Part shown: positions 27,626 through 37,657 of the stretch, piece by piece | Position numbering within the stretch: the stretch's first letter is position 1 | Layout: each line of letters starts with the position of its first letter | DNA from: CAYTRP01 sp964625145 | GTDB lineage: Bacteria > Sumerlaeota > Sumerlaeia > SLMS01 > JAHLLQ01 | Direction of reading: 5' to 3' | Length of the DNA: 64,000 nt | Assembly (NCBI GenBank): GCA_964625145.1 | Contig: CAZVAQ010000001.1 | Coordinates: 1-64,000, forward strand | Made by a program: the position numbers and the translations under genes | Notes under the pieces: model-generated | The model's input: only the letters and a program-made list of their open reading frames with translations | Told to the model about the DNA's origin: nothing | Databases searched by the model: none

Positions 27626-27658
27626 GTGCCCCCCGCTGATTGGATCAGAGGGGGGCAC
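27626..27658 (-). terminator. Hairpin terminator of the giant exported-protein gene
   Basis: Outer arms GTGCCCCCC/GGGGGGCAC (27626-27634, 27650-27658) enclose a second perfect stem CTGAT-TGG-ATCAG, giving a 14-bp hairpin with one G-A mismatch. On the minus strand it follows the giant gene by 41 bases and is trailed by a moderately T-rich stretch that runs into the dprA start. Confidence 0.7.
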
Positions 27659-27699
27659 GATGGCGATTGTTTTCTCCGGGACCAGACATCCCGCAGTGG

Positions 27700-30600
27700 T
27701 TAGTTCAGGAAGATCCAGTCGGTGACCTCGGGGATCTCCGGGACCGGCGCATCGAGGACGATGAACTGGCCGGGTGTGGACTCGGCGACTCCACCGTCGG
27801 GGTTGTAGACGCGGACCGTGCGGCCACCAAGGCTTGTTCCTGCCTCGACGAAGACGCGCACGTCGATGGTGCCCGGGTTCAGCACAACGGGCGAACCGAT
27901 GACGCTGACGCCTTGGCCGAAGGTGACGACGGCTCCTGGCTTGAAGGCCGAACCGTGCAGGCGGATTTCGCGCCACTCGCCACGATAGGCCTGCGACGGG
28001 CTGACGGCCACGAGGGTAAGCGTCGGCACGACCGGTGTCTCGCCGGGGACCGAATCGACGCCCTCACGGTGGAACAGCTCGGTGCGCGGAGCGGAGAAGC
28101 TGCGTCCATCGAGGCGGTTCTCGTAGAAGGCGTTCAGACCGGCGTAGGAGCGCAGGTCGGTGCCGAGGCGGCCGAGTTCGCCGACGAACAGGTCGAGGTC
28201 GCCGTCGCCGTCGGCATCGAGCAGCTCAATGCCGCGGGCATTGCCGTCGGTGCCTGGGTAGCGGCCGACCAGTTCGCCCTGGCCGTCGTAGTTCGGGCCG
28301 AAGTCAGTGGAGTTGGGGTGCGGGATTTCCGACTCGCCCAATCGGGCGAAGACCGGCGTTCCCGGCGTGCTGCGGTTGTGGTACAGGCGTGCCGACGGGA
28401 AACGGTCGGAACCCAATGCGTTGGCAAAGGCCACCGTGAAGTCCAGCAAGCCATCACCATCCACGTCGCCGATGCTGATATCGTAGTAACGCTCGGCGAC
28501 GATGGCATCATCGGGGAATGGCGACTCGATGGGCGTGAAGAAGCCATTGCCGTCGTTGGCCAGGTAGACCGTGCGGCCGATGGCCGAAGCGGGGCCGGCG
28601 GTGGTGACGACCATGTCGAGGATCTGGCGGAAGTTGCCATCGCCATCGATGTCGAGATAGCGCTGCGGCCGGCGGGTGACGCGCTTGGGGTTCATGGGGT
28701 CACCGGTGAGCAGCGTGTCCACGACCGGTTGACGGAAGCCGCCATCGAAGACCGGATCGATCTCGCGGATCTCGAATTGCGGCGTCGTGTTCGGGTCGCC
28801 GTCGAAACGCGCGGGATCAATGGCACGGACGAGGGCCTCGAACTTCTGGATTTCGACATCAGTGACGATGCCGTCGCCGTTCATGTCCTCGGCGATGTCG
28901 CCGCGGCGCGAGAAGTCGGCAACGCCGATCTTGGTCGCATAGATGGTGAGCGACGGGAATGACGGATCCAGGACGAACTGTCCGGGTGTTCCACCAAAGC
29001 CGCCCTGGTTGAGGAGCAGCCACATCTTCTCGTCGACACCTGGGGGCGCGCCACCCTCGATGCGGCGGTTTGCCACCACAAGGTCGAGCCAACCGTCGTT
29101 GTTCACGTCGAAGAACACGGCATGGGCCGAGTCGCCGATCAGGCCGGAAGCTTCCGGTCCGAGCAGGTGGCTGACGTCCTCGAAGTAGCGCTCGGTGTAA
29201 TACGAGCTGTTCCCCGGATCGCCAGCCGTGCGGTTCATCAGAAGAACGTTGGGGGCACCGGCGCCGGCGAAGCCGTTGACGTAGAGCACGTCGGTGAATC
29301 CGTCGTTGTTGATGTCGCCGATGGCGATCTCGTTGGTGAAGGAGCGGGGGTCGTCGCCGTCGCCAACGAAGGGAAGGCGCGTGGCGATCGGGTTGCTGTC
29401 GATGTCGAAGACGACGAAGGACGATTGATCCTCGAACACTCCGGATCCAAGCCCCTCTGCCGCCTTGACCTCGGGCGGGAATGTGTCGTCGCGCGGGTCA
29501 ATCAACTCACGCGGGTTGTTGGTGCTGTAGAACGTGGCCGGATCGAAGCCCATCTCGGTCAGAAGCGTGCGGTCAAGAATCGGGTTCTCCGGGATGAAGG
29601 AGAACAGGTCCGGGGCGTTGGCGTTGCGGTTCAGGTACAGGCGGTTTGCTTCGCCATAGTGACCGACGATCAAGTCCCACGAACCGTCGTTGTTGATGTC
29701 GACGAACTTGCCGCTGGAAGCCTTCGCCAAGTCGGGTTCAAGACCGTAGGGGAAGCCATGGAGGACACGGCGTCCGCCGGGGTAAGCCGTGTTCGCGGGG
29801 ACGTAGACTGCCGATCCCGGGACCTCCGGCTTGCCACGGTTCAGGAAGATCTGGCTGCGGTCACCTTCCGAGGTGAGGTAAGCGCCGCAGAAGATCGCCA
29901 GATCGATCAGGCCGTTGCGGTCGACGTCGGCAGAGTCCACACCGGCGACGAAGCTGTTGTAGGGCGCTGGGCCAAGGAAGAAGTCCTCCACGCCGACGCC
30001 ATGGCCGTCGTCGATCAGCTCACGGGTGTTGTCCATGAAGATCGGGCGGTCGCTCAGGTTGGTCAGGCTGGGGCTGGATTCGAACAGGCTATTGATGAAC
30101 AGACGCTGAATGCCGGCCTGAAGCGTGACGAACAGGTCGAAGTCCCCGTCGCCATCGGCATCGAAGGGCATGAGGTGCGTGCCCGCGATGCGGGAGTTGT
30201 CGTCGTTGGGGCGGATGGCCGCCTGGCTGACGTTGCGCCATGACTCCTGGAAGAAGCCGGAGGCATCCATGTTGATCCACAGGTCGATCAGGCCGCCGAT
30301 GGTGGAGGCCACGTTGATGAGCGACCGCGGGGCATCGCCGACAGTCACGACGTCCTTGAGGCCCGAGCGACGGAAGTCTGCCGTCTGAATGGAGCGCAGT
30401 CGGGTGACGTACGCGCCATCTTCGAAGAGGCTGTCGCCTTCACTGAACTCGACGGCCCAGTGGCTGGGCGTCTGGCGGGTGTAGGTGAAGGTGGGAAGGA
30501 ACGCACCCGCGTAGATCGGATAGTCCAGACTGCTCTGGATCGTACCAAACGGTTCTACTTCGTATTCAATACCAACGCGCCTTGAGGCCCACGGCTGCAT

Positions 30601-33600
30601 GAGCGCGAAACCGGAGCTGAAACCATGGAAGGTTGGCGCGAAACCCTGATCCAGACTGCGGCGAATGCCCATACCAGGCAGGTGATCGCCGGCACCGAGC
30701 ACGTTGTAAGTCGTGGACAGTTGGATGCCGTCCGATGTGGAAGCGTCCAGGAGATCGGCGAACCCACGGTTGAAGATGTCCGCCGAGGCGACACCGGTCG
30801 TGAAGTAGCGCAGGAGCGGCCAGTCATCGTCCTCACCAGTGGAGGAGTCGCTCTTGGGAGGCGAATCGGCATCGGAGACCTCGGGGATGCCGATGAGGAA
30901 GGGCCACATGATGGTGGGCACTTCTTCGGTGATTTCATTGTCCGGATCGATGACCACGGTCACGACCGGCCCATAGATGAAGTCGGTGCCGAAGTTGACG
31001 TTGAAGAAGTAGCCGTCCGGCACCCAATCGCCATCGAGATCCAGATTTGAGAGAACGGGGTTGTACCCGTCGATGCTGGATCCGCTACGGCTTTCGATGC
31101 CAGAGTTAATGGCATTGCCGACGTAGATGTCGGGACCGGGGCTGAAATCCAAGAAGCGGCCGACGGCGACTTCCGAGGTGATGCTCCAGTCGACGTCCAC
31201 ATCGCTGCCGCTTTGAGGCGCGGGGAGCAGGTCCATCATGAGCGGCGGAAGCCGGTCACGCATCTCTTCCGGCACGATCTGCGTCGGGTCCACAATGCCG
31301 CCGGGGAACACATAGCCGACAACCCCGTTGAAGATCTGGTCCTTTCCGAGCGTCTCGTCGCGGAACCAAGTGGTCTCCACGCCATCAGGATTGATGAGAG
31401 GCGCCAGTGGCGGGAAGATCTCGATGTAGCGGTCTGGATCCGAGTCGAGCAGATAGAGGAATGGATCGGGAACGCCATAGGGGATCGGCATGAATCCACC
31501 GATGCCGTCCTCGACGATCAGGTCGTTGCGGCGGTTGATGAGGATGCGCTCGCTATATCGCAGCGGTCCTCCGATGAAGCCCTGAAGATCGCCCGGTCCG
31601 TCCTCCTCGCCCTCGGGCGGATCGAAGTCCTTTTGATACTCATCGCTGGATTCCGTGAGCTCGATGTCAAATCCGAAATCGAGATGGGCAATGATGAGGT
31701 CCAGGGCGCCATCGGCGTTGACGTCCGCGGCGCGGACACGGCCCGTGCGCGGCAGCTCCAGAAGGCGCGGAAGCGCCAGGCCGGAGACGTCGATGAAGAA
31801 GCCATCACCGAAGGAATCACCGTCGGGCGCGGGGTTGACGGCGGGATCGTCGACGTCGACGTTCATGAGGAGGCGGTCGAAAGTAAACTGATTGGCCTCG
31901 TAGGCGTCGAGGTCACCGTCATTGTCGAAGTCGAACAGGAGGATGAACGAGGTGGAGTCCTGGGAGATGGGGTAGCGATCGTCATTGCTGGGATCGCTGG
32001 GGAACTGGGGCTGTCCGTTGATGCCGAAGGTGACATCGCGGAACTTGCCCGGGTTGCTCTTGCCATCGTTGAGCCAGACGCGGTTGGCGCGGCCACCGGT
32101 GGATTGATCGGTCGTCGCATTAATTGCCAGCAGGATGTCGTTGTAGCCGTCGCCGTTGATGTCGCCGACTGCCACGCCAAGTGCGGACAGGTTGGTATCC
32201 GGGGTCTGGGCCTGGAGGACGGAGGTCGCGAACGGGCTGACGTCGGTGAGCAGGAAGCCGATGTTCTCGCACGCGTCGCCGATGCCGCTGTCGTCGCTGT
32301 CTTCCTGCCCGGGATTGAAGACGAATGGGCAGTTGTCCGCCTCATTGGCGACTCCGTCACCGTCGATGTCGGGGTCACAGGAATCGCCGATGCCGTTGCC
32401 ATCGAGGTCGGACTGGGATGGATTGAAGATTGAGGGGCAGTTGTCTTCCTCGTCCGCAACTCCGTCGCCGTCGAAGTCTCCTTCGCAGGCGTCGCCGATG
32501 CCATTGTTGTTGGAGTCGGCTTGGTCAGGATTCATGACCAAGGGGCAGTTGTCGAGGTCGTTGGGAACACCGTCGCCGTCAATGTCCGTGTCGCAGACAT
32601 CGCCGATCCCGTCAAGATCGATGTCGGTCTGCTCGGGGTTCGGGGTGTTGGCGCAATTGTCGAGGAAGTCGGGAATGCCGTCGCCATCGACATCGCCTTC
32701 GCAGACGTCTCCGACGCCGTTGCCATTGCTGTCCAACTGATCTTCGTTGGGGGTAAATGGGCAATTGTCGAGGAAGTCGACCACCCCATCGCCGTCACGA
32801 TCGCTGTCCTGGTAGATCGGGATGTCATCGGTCGTCGCGCGATTGGTTACGAAGTGCAGCGGCCCCAAATTGCCGGTAATGCACAGGGGCGTTCCTCGCT
32901 GGCGGAAGTCGCCATAGCGCTCGGAGGGTGAAATGGCACGGAGTCCGCTCTCCTGCAGGTTGAGCAAGGCAACGGAGCCAGGGATAACCGGATCGATTTC
33001 ATAGGTGACACCGGTGGAGATGCTCGTGGAGCCACCCGCCGCGACGGTCTGCGGCGCCCAGCGAAGGAGAATTCCGGTCGAGACCGGCGGCGGATCGGGG
33101 ACGTCCTGGTTAAAGGCCAGCGGGTGCCCGGGGGGCATATTGAAGAAGCCCTCGGCTCCCTCCGGGAACAGAACGAAGCGGTTGGCCGTCATCGCAGCGG
33201 CCGGAGGAGTGAGGCCCGACTCTGTCGTGTTGGCCAGGACGCTGAAGCGGTAGTCCTTGCGGGCGGGGTTGTTGAACCAAGTCAGGCGATCCGGCACGCC
33301 ACCACCTGCGAACAGAGTGCTGAACTGGGGGGTCGGGTTACCGTTTACGTAAATGTCGGGGTTCGACAACAAGAGGTTATCACCAGTGAACTGGCTGACA
33401 ACGTCCTGGAAATGGGCAAGAGTGACTATGTAGTCATTGGGCGAGGAGTTCTCGAAGATCCACGAGACCTTGACGCCTCGGGCGTTGGGGCCGCTGACGC
33501 TGGGGAACTGCACGACTTCCCAGCGCATCCTGATGCTTCCGATGATCTGGCCCGAACTCTTTGTGAGAGTGAAAAGTCCGTCGATGACGTCGACGGTCTC

Positions 33601-35568
33601 ATCGGAGATCAGAAGCTGGCCCGGGAAGGCGCCAAAGCCGAAGCCATCATTGGCAATGTAGAAGGTCTCGGTGATCGCACCGACGCTGTTGAGCTCCTGG
33701 AGCTTGAAGACGGTGCGGGCGCTCGCGATGAAGAGAGGGCCCTGATTGATCTGGACGAAATAATCGCCGGAGATGCCAATCTCGTTGGGACCGATCTCAC
33801 CGTCGTTGTTGAAGTCCACCCCCTGACCTGTGACTCCGACGCGGACATACTTGCTGCGGACGGACAGGGCGTCCGTGTCGCCATCGGGTCCGTTGCCGGA
33901 TCCTGGGCGGAAGGAGGTATCGACAACGCCACCGAAGAACTCTGTCTCGTACTCGTCGACCGATGTCGACAGATATCGCGCCTCATAGGCTTGGGAAACT
34001 TCGTCCCACGGGTAGATGAGCGTATCGAAGGTGACATCGGTGCCGCCGGGCTGGCCGCCACCCTCTCCGCCGCCGCCTTGATCTCCTTCGGAGACTGTCA
34101 CGCTGTAATCGCGAGCCATGGTCGCCGGTGGAGCAAGGAACAGGTAATAGTTGCAGCCGGGCTCAAGACCGCGAATCTCCCACTGTCCATTGGGAGTGAT
34201 AATGGGATCGAAGCCGGAATTGACTCCGTGGAAGAGGGGGATATTGCGTCCGGTGAACGTGTGGGCAATGAGCTGGATGTTGCCCGCATTGAGTTCGCCA
34301 AAGCCTTCGGAAAGACTGTAGCCGGGACTGAATTGGGAAGTCAGCGTGTCGAGGTCGATGCGGTCATCGTTGCGCGGCTTGCCGATGAAGACGAGCTGGT
34401 TGGGGATGCCCGGAACAGTGAACTCCTCGGAAGGTGTGGCCGAGCCATCCCAGACCAAGGCGCCGTTGATCACATCGCCGAAGACGCCAGCGGAGAAGCC
34501 GTACTCCTCCGACGGATACTGCGCAGCCATGGTGATCTCGTCGTCGAGGGTCAGTTCGCGACGCACATAGGGGTCGGCGAGGAACTCTTGACCAGAGATG
34601 TCGTTGAGCAGGGTGGTCTGATAGATGATGTACGGACTCATCACCGAGTTGAAGAGGAAAGAGGGTCCAAGACCCGCCATCTGGCCGAAGGAGCGCATGA
34701 AGACGCCCTCGAGGTCCGGAAGGCCGAGGACCGTTTCTTCCGTCAGGGGAGGGTCATAGTTGACCAACTGATCCTTGTCGTCAGGAAAGATGTACCAGCC
34801 GCCAAAGGCGCCAGCGGGATCATCAATGCCGCTGATGCCGGGCATCGGAGCGAGGCTGGTGTCCGCGTCGAAGATCTCTCCGGCCTTGTAGGAGCGATTC
34901 TGCAGGAGGAATGTGAAGTCCGGATCATAGATGTCGGAGCCGGGAACCCGCACCCCGATGACTGTCGCGACGCCTTCATCGACAATCTCGGTGAAGGTGC
35001 TCAAGGTGCTACCGGGAAGGAACGGCCCCTCGGAGGGATCCCAATCGCGGTTAAAGTAGGTGATGGTCGTGATGGAGGCGATTCCCACACCCGGCGACAG
35101 GACGGGATCCTGAAAGGTGATGAGATTGTAGCCGTCAATGCGCATGTCCTCGGGGCCGTAAGGCAGGTTTATCGGGTCGAAGACGAACGCCTGATACGAC
35201 TGCAGGATGCTGGCATTGAACTCCATGTTCGAATAGGGAACGTCGTTCCAACGCTCCATGGAACGGTTGAGCGAGTTGATGACATGAAGATCGGACACGC
35301 CACGGTTGTTGAAGAAACCAGGCAGGATCCACGAATCGTCCGCGGTGCTGCCAACGGAGCCGCCCGGGTTAAAGACGTAGAACTGGATCGGCATCGACTC
35401 CTCTGACCAGCGAAGAGGCGCGGGCACGACGATGTCGTCACTGGGATCACCCGGGTCGCCTAGCAAGCGCTTGGCGACTTGCAGGTTAATGCCGGCTGGG
35501 ACAGGGGCCGCGAGCCCAAGAATCAGCGTGGCCAACACGGCGTTTGCGAAAGTGTTCCTGAAACCCAT
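27700..35568 (-). CDS. Giant exported protein: inactive matrixin-like domain, TSP3 and FG-GAP/VCBS repeats, IPT/TIG domain
   Basis: 2622 residues from the ATG at 35568, which opens a signal peptide (FANAVLATLILGLAAPVPA). Residues about 50-320 resemble a matrixin metallopeptidase (GYNLITFQDP; AGEIFDADTSL), but the zinc site reads MRSFGQMAGLGPS (291-303) where HExxHxxGxxH is expected. All three His and the Glu are replaced, so it should be catalytically dead. There are EF-hand-like loops (DFNNDGEIGPNEIG, near 585; DMNGDGIVTDVEIQKF, near 2227). Five thrombospondin type 3 repeats (about 918-1100, DGDGVPNDLDNCP type) are followed by at least ten DxDxDGxxD FG-GAP/VCBS blades. An IPT/TIG domain (about 2510-2610) precedes the tail VTDWIFLN. 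It probably binds much calcium at the cell surface. Confidence 0.85.
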   Translation of the reverse strand: MGFRNTFANAVLATLILGLAAPVPAGINLQVAKRLLGDPGDPSDDIVVPAPLRWSEESMPIQFYVFNPGGSVGSTADDSWILPGFFNNRGVSDLHVINSLNRSMERWNDVPYSNMEFNASILQSYQAFVFDPINLPYGPEDMRIDGYNLITFQDPVLSPGVGIASITTITYFNRDWDPSEGPFLPGSTLSTFTEIVDEGVATVIGVRVPGSDIYDPDFTFLLQNRSYKAGEIFDADTSLAPMPGISGIDDPAGAFGGWYIFPDDKDQLVNYDPPLTEETVLGLPDLEGVFMRSFGQMAGLGPSFLFNSVMSPYIIYQTTLLNDISGQEFLADPYVRRELTLDDEITMAAQYPSEEYGFSAGVFGDVINGALVWDGSATPSEEFTVPGIPNQLVFIGKPRNDDRIDLDTLTSQFSPGYSLSEGFGELNAGNIQLIAHTFTGRNIPLFHGVNSGFDPIITPNGQWEIRGLEPGCNYYLFLAPPATMARDYSVTVSEGDQGGGGEGGGQPGGTDVTFDTLIYPWDEVSQAYEARYLSTSVDEYETEFFGGVVDTSFRPGSGNGPDGDTDALSVRSKYVRVGVTGQGVDFNNDGEIGPNEIGISGDYFVQINQGPLFIASARTVFKLQELNSVGAITETFYIANDGFGFGAFPGQLLISDETVDVIDGLFTLTKSSGQIIGSIRMRWEVVQFPSVSGPNARGVKVSWIFENSSPNDYIVTLAHFQDVVSQFTGDNLLLSNPDIYVNGNPTPQFSTLFAGGGVPDRLTWFNNPARKDYRFSVLANTTESGLTPPAAAMTANRFVLFPEGAEGFFNMPPGHPLAFNQDVPDPPPVSTGILLRWAPQTVAAGGSTSISTGVTYEIDPVIPGSVALLNLQESGLRAISPSERYGDFRQRGTPLCITGNLGPLHFVTNRATTDDIPIYQDSDRDGDGVVDFLDNCPFTPNEDQLDSNGNGVGDVCEGDVDGDGIPDFLDNCANTPNPEQTDIDLDGIGDVCDTDIDGDGVPNDLDNCPLVMNPDQADSNNNGIGDACEGDFDGDGVADEEDNCPSIFNPSQSDLDGNGIGDSCDPDIDGDGVANEADNCPFVFNPGQEDSDDSGIGDACENIGFLLTDVSPFATSVLQAQTPDTNLSALGVAVGDINGDGYNDILLAINATTDQSTGGRANRVWLNDGKSNPGKFRDVTFGINGQPQFPSDPSNDDRYPISQDSTSFILLFDFDNDGDLDAYEANQFTFDRLLMNVDVDDPAVNPAPDGDSFGDGFFIDVSGLALPRLLELPRTGRVRAADVNADGALDLIIAHLDFGFDIELTESSDEYQKDFDPPEGEEDGPGDLQGFIGGPLRYSERILINRRNDLIVEDGIGGFMPIPYGVPDPFLYLLDSDPDRYIEIFPPLAPLINPDGVETTWFRDETLGKDQIFNGVVGYVFPGGIVDPTQIVPEEMRDRLPPLMMDLLPAPQSGSDVDVDWSITSEVAVGRFLDFSPGPDIYVGNAINSGIESRSGSSIDGYNPVLSNLDLDGDWVPDGYFFNVNFGTDFIYGPVVTVVIDPDNEITEEVPTIMWPFLIGIPEVSDADSPPKSDSSTGEDDDWPLLRYFTTGVASADIFNRGFADLLDASTSDGIQLSTTYNVLGAGDHLPGMGIRRSLDQGFAPTFHGFSSGFALMQPWASRRVGIEYEVEPFGTIQSSLDYPIYAGAFLPTFTYTRQTPSHWAVEFSEGDSLFEDGAYVTRLRSIQTADFRRSGLKDVVTVGDAPRSLINVASTIGGLIDLWINMDASGFFQESWRNVSQAAIRPNDDNSRIAGTHLMPFDADGDGDFDLFVTLQAGIQRLFINSLFESSPSLTNLSDRPIFMDNTRELIDDGHGVGVEDFFLGPAPYNSFVAGVDSADVDRNGLIDLAIFCGAYLTSEGDRSQIFLNRGKPEVPGSAVYVPANTAYPGGRRVLHGFPYGLEPDLAKASSGKFVDINNDGSWDLIVGHYGEANRLYLNRNANAPDLFSFIPENPILDRTLLTEMGFDPATFYSTNNPRELIDPRDDTFPPEVKAAEGLGSGVFEDQSSFVVFDIDSNPIATRLPFVGDGDDPRSFTNEIAIGDINNDGFTDVLYVNGFAGAGAPNVLLMNRTAGDPGNSSYYTERYFEDVSHLLGPEASGLIGDSAHAVFFDVNNDGWLDLVVANRRIEGGAPPGVDEKMWLLLNQGGFGGTPGQFVLDPSFPSLTIYATKIGVADFSRRGDIAEDMNGDGIVTDVEIQKFEALVRAIDPARFDGDPNTTPQFEIREIDPVFDGGFRQPVVDTLLTGDPMNPKRVTRRPQRYLDIDGDGNFRQILDMVVTTAGPASAIGRTVYLANDGNGFFTPIESPFPDDAIVAERYYDISIGDVDGDGLLDFTVAFANALGSDRFPSARLYHNRSTPGTPVFARLGESEIPHPNSTDFGPNYDGQGELVGRYPGTDGNARGIELLDADGDGDLDLFVGELGRLGTDLRSYAGLNAFYENRLDGRSFSAPRTELFHREGVDSVPGETPVVPTLTLVAVSPSQAYRGEWREIRLHGSAFKPGAVVTFGQGVSVIGSPVVLNPGTIDVRVFVEAGTSLGGRTVRVYNPDGGVAESTPGQFIVLDAPVPEIPEVTDWIFLN

Positions 35569-35665
35569 TGGATCGAATTCCTCGTCTAAATGGTCCTTCG
35601 GCCTACGGCTCGGTAATCGAATCGACCGGCTGTCCATCTGAACAGCCAGTCGGGAAATGACGGGG

Positions 35666-36514
35666 CTACTTCTCCGCTTCTTCCTGCGGTGTCTCCACCC
35701 TGCGGACGTCGGTTTCGGCTGGCAGTGTTCGTCCCTTGACCGTTGGCGGGGCGATGTTGACGGGATCAAAGATCCGCAGCGCCTTGGCCGCTGGATCGCG
35801 CTCGGCCACATCAACCGGCTCGGCGTCCGGGGTCAAACGAACGGAGCGGCGGACCGGAACCTGCCCTTCGACGATCCGCCGGATGGCAGCCTCGAAGTCA
35901 TCCAGCTTGGGATAGTCCGAAACGGAGATGCGGCGGCCGGGAACCTCGCGCACGACGCGGGTGACTTCGTCAAAGCCCACGACCTGGTCGCCCTGCTTGC
36001 GGGGCTCTTCCAGCTTTACGATGCTGAACTTTCCCTGCGGTCCGGCGATGATGCGTGGAGAGACCAAGGTCAAGTGGTCCTCGGGCATATCCAGGGATTG
36101 GGCCACTGCGGCGAGTTCGGGCTCGCTACGCTTCTCAAGAAACAGGACCGCTTCCTCGTTCGGCTTGAGCGTGGCGATGTTGGTGGCCATCATGCCGATG
36201 CCGTCCAGCTCGCCACCGGGGATTGCGATCTGAATGGATTCGCCGGGTTGGCGATCCCCCTTCAGCGATTGGTCGACGATGAACTCGCTTACAGTGAAGA
36301 TCCGCCCACGAGTGAAGATGACTTCCTGTTCGGCAGCGACGCGGCCGGTGACGACTTCATCGGAATGGGCGACGATCTCCTCCACCGAGAGGGGGATGAT
36401 GGCTGCCGAGGCACTCCCGACACTCATCGCGATGGCCGCGGTGGCCAGAACGGCCGCGTTCCGGATCCAACCGGTCCAACCGCATCCGCTCCACATAAAT
36501 TGCCGACCTTGCAT
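35666..36514 (-). CDS. Exported protein of the type found beside matrixin-like proteases
   Basis: 282 residues from the ATG at 36514, chosen because AGGAGG lies 6 bases upstream. A GTG 18 bases further up would overlap that site. The signal peptide is NAAVLATAAIAMSVGSASA. The core reads PLSVEEIVAHSDEVVTGRV, ITVSEF-like strands, SLKGDRQPGESIQIAIPGGE and NEEAVLFLEKR, then GKFSIVKLEE. I have seen this beta-rich pattern next to secreted matrixin-type proteins, and here it precedes the giant pseudo-matrixin gene by 97 bases. The C-terminal 90 residues are charged and Pro-rich. Function unknown; a partner or inhibitor-like role for the giant protein is conjecture. Confidence 0.65.
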   Translation of the reverse strand: MQGRQFMWSGCGWTGWIRNAAVLATAAIAMSVGSASAAIIPLSVEEIVAHSDEVVTGRVAAEQEVIFTRGRIFTVSEFIVDQSLKGDRQPGESIQIAIPGGELDGIGMMATNIATLKPNEEAVLFLEKRSEPELAAVAQSLDMPEDHLTLVSPRIIAGPQGKFSIVKLEEPRKQGDQVVGFDEVTRVVREVPGRRISVSDYPKLDDFEAAIRRIVEGQVPVRRSVRLTPDAEPVDVAERDPAAKALRIFDPVNIAPPTVKGRTLPAETDVRRVETPQEEAEK

Positions 36515-36528
36515 GTGTAACCTCCTGG

Positions 36529-37179
36529 TCACTGACCTTGGTAGACTTCTGTGCCGTCCCGCCCGCTCTGGAACCGGTAAAGATTCCCCCCGCTGATGGT
36601 GCCGTTACTGGGGTCGTACTCGTCCCGATATGACATCCCAAACTGGGTGGGCGTCGCGGGGAAATGACCCCACATGGCGCCCGGTGAAAAGCCGACGGTT
36701 CCATCGGGTCCCACCGACATCAATGTCCACTCTCCACCTCGCGACCGGATGCCGTTCAAAATCACTGGAATCGAAGCGAACAGCGGTTCCGAAATCGAGT
36801 AGGGCCAGTAGTCGATTCGGTTATTGGGGGGCGCAAGGCCTGTTTCAAACAAGTCGCGCGGAAGTGACGTAAGGTAGGCGATGGGCGAGGTGATTTGACC
36901 CATCTCGTAGGCTCGAATATTGGAATCAGCGGCACGGGACAGCACACTGCCGGTTGGGTATGTGGTCCTGCTGGGATAAGAGTTGCGGTCCACCCGGTAG
37001 GACTCAAGGCCGGTGGCCAGCACACGCATGTCGTTGCGCATGGCCGCCACACGGGCACGGGTCTGGGCTTCGAGAAAGTTCGGCACGGCGATGGACGCCA
37101 GGATCGAGATAATGGCGACAACGATGAGCAGCTCGATCAGAGTGAAGCCCTGCTGAATGGCTGCGGCATCTCTGGCCAT
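36529..37179 (-). CDS. Type IV prepilin / type II secretion pseudopilin-like protein
   Basis: 216 residues from the ATG at 37179. A short basic leader (MARDAAAIQQG) ends at the prepilin peptidase site G/FTLIELLIVVAIISI, with the conserved Glu at position +5. The hydrophobic helix is followed by the family pattern ASIAVPNFLEAQTRARVA and a globular domain with SYPSRTTYP. It would be cleaved by a prepilin peptidase and assembled as a major or minor pilin. The frame is open further upstream to 37311, without support. Its TGA lies inside the ribosome-binding region of the next gene, so the three genes down to 27700 are likely one operon. Confidence 0.85.
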   Translation of the reverse strand: MARDAAAIQQGFTLIELLIVVAIISILASIAVPNFLEAQTRARVAAMRNDMRVLATGLESYRVDRNSYPSRTTYPTGSVLSRAADSNIRAYEMGQITSPIAYLTSLPRDLFETGLAPPNNRIDYWPYSISEPLFASIPVILNGIRSRGGEWTLMSVGPDGTVGFSPGAMWGHFPATPTQFGMSYRDEYDPSNGTISGGNLYRFQSGRDGTEVYQGQ

Positions 37180-37657
37180 CCGCTGGCGGCAGGGCAGGTC
37201 TGCCTGTGCCCCGGGGATTGGCCGTCGGCGGGCTGGTGCGCGGCATTCAAGGAACGCCCGAATCAAGTCAGTCAAAACGTTGGTCTCCCCGCGCAGAGGC
37301 CCGATTGTCACTAAATCCCGCTCCCGCGCTCTCCCTTTCTTGGGTACCCGGGCACTCTTGGGACTTGAGCCAGTCCGTCAAGTGCAAAGTCCGGTCTTTT
37401 CAATCATCCAACCCCAATGTCTTTCAATCTGCCGCTGGCGGTAATTGATGATGGTGGGGTTCGTTTGAAAGCGTGGAGCAGGGTTCGGGCGTTGTCACCA
37501 CCACGATCAAAAAAAAACGCACTTGGAATCCGGCGGGACGCTGGCAGGAAACCGTTGCGGCCCCCGCGGACACTTCTCATAAAGCCTTTCTGCATCTGGA
37601 GGGAGAATCCTTCGCTCCCGCCACCTGCCTCAAACGCCCAAGCCGAGAGGAGCAATC
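37180..37657. other. Divergent intergenic region before the EF-G gene
   Basis: This spacer separates the prepilin operon (minus) from the EF-G paralogue gene (plus) and should hold both promoters. I see no convincing -35/-10 pair. Visible items are a CAGGGCAG/CTGCCTG inverted repeat near 37190-37208, an A9 tract near 37508-37516, and GAGAGGAG as ribosome-binding site before the GTG at 37658. Confidence 0.5.

Noticed and set aside
27640..35406. Long plus-strand frames (440, 373, 406 and 760 residues) inside the giant gene
   Set aside because: They are the antisense of Asp/Gly-rich calcium repeats and translate to Val/Glu/Ala/Asp-rich sequence without family features.
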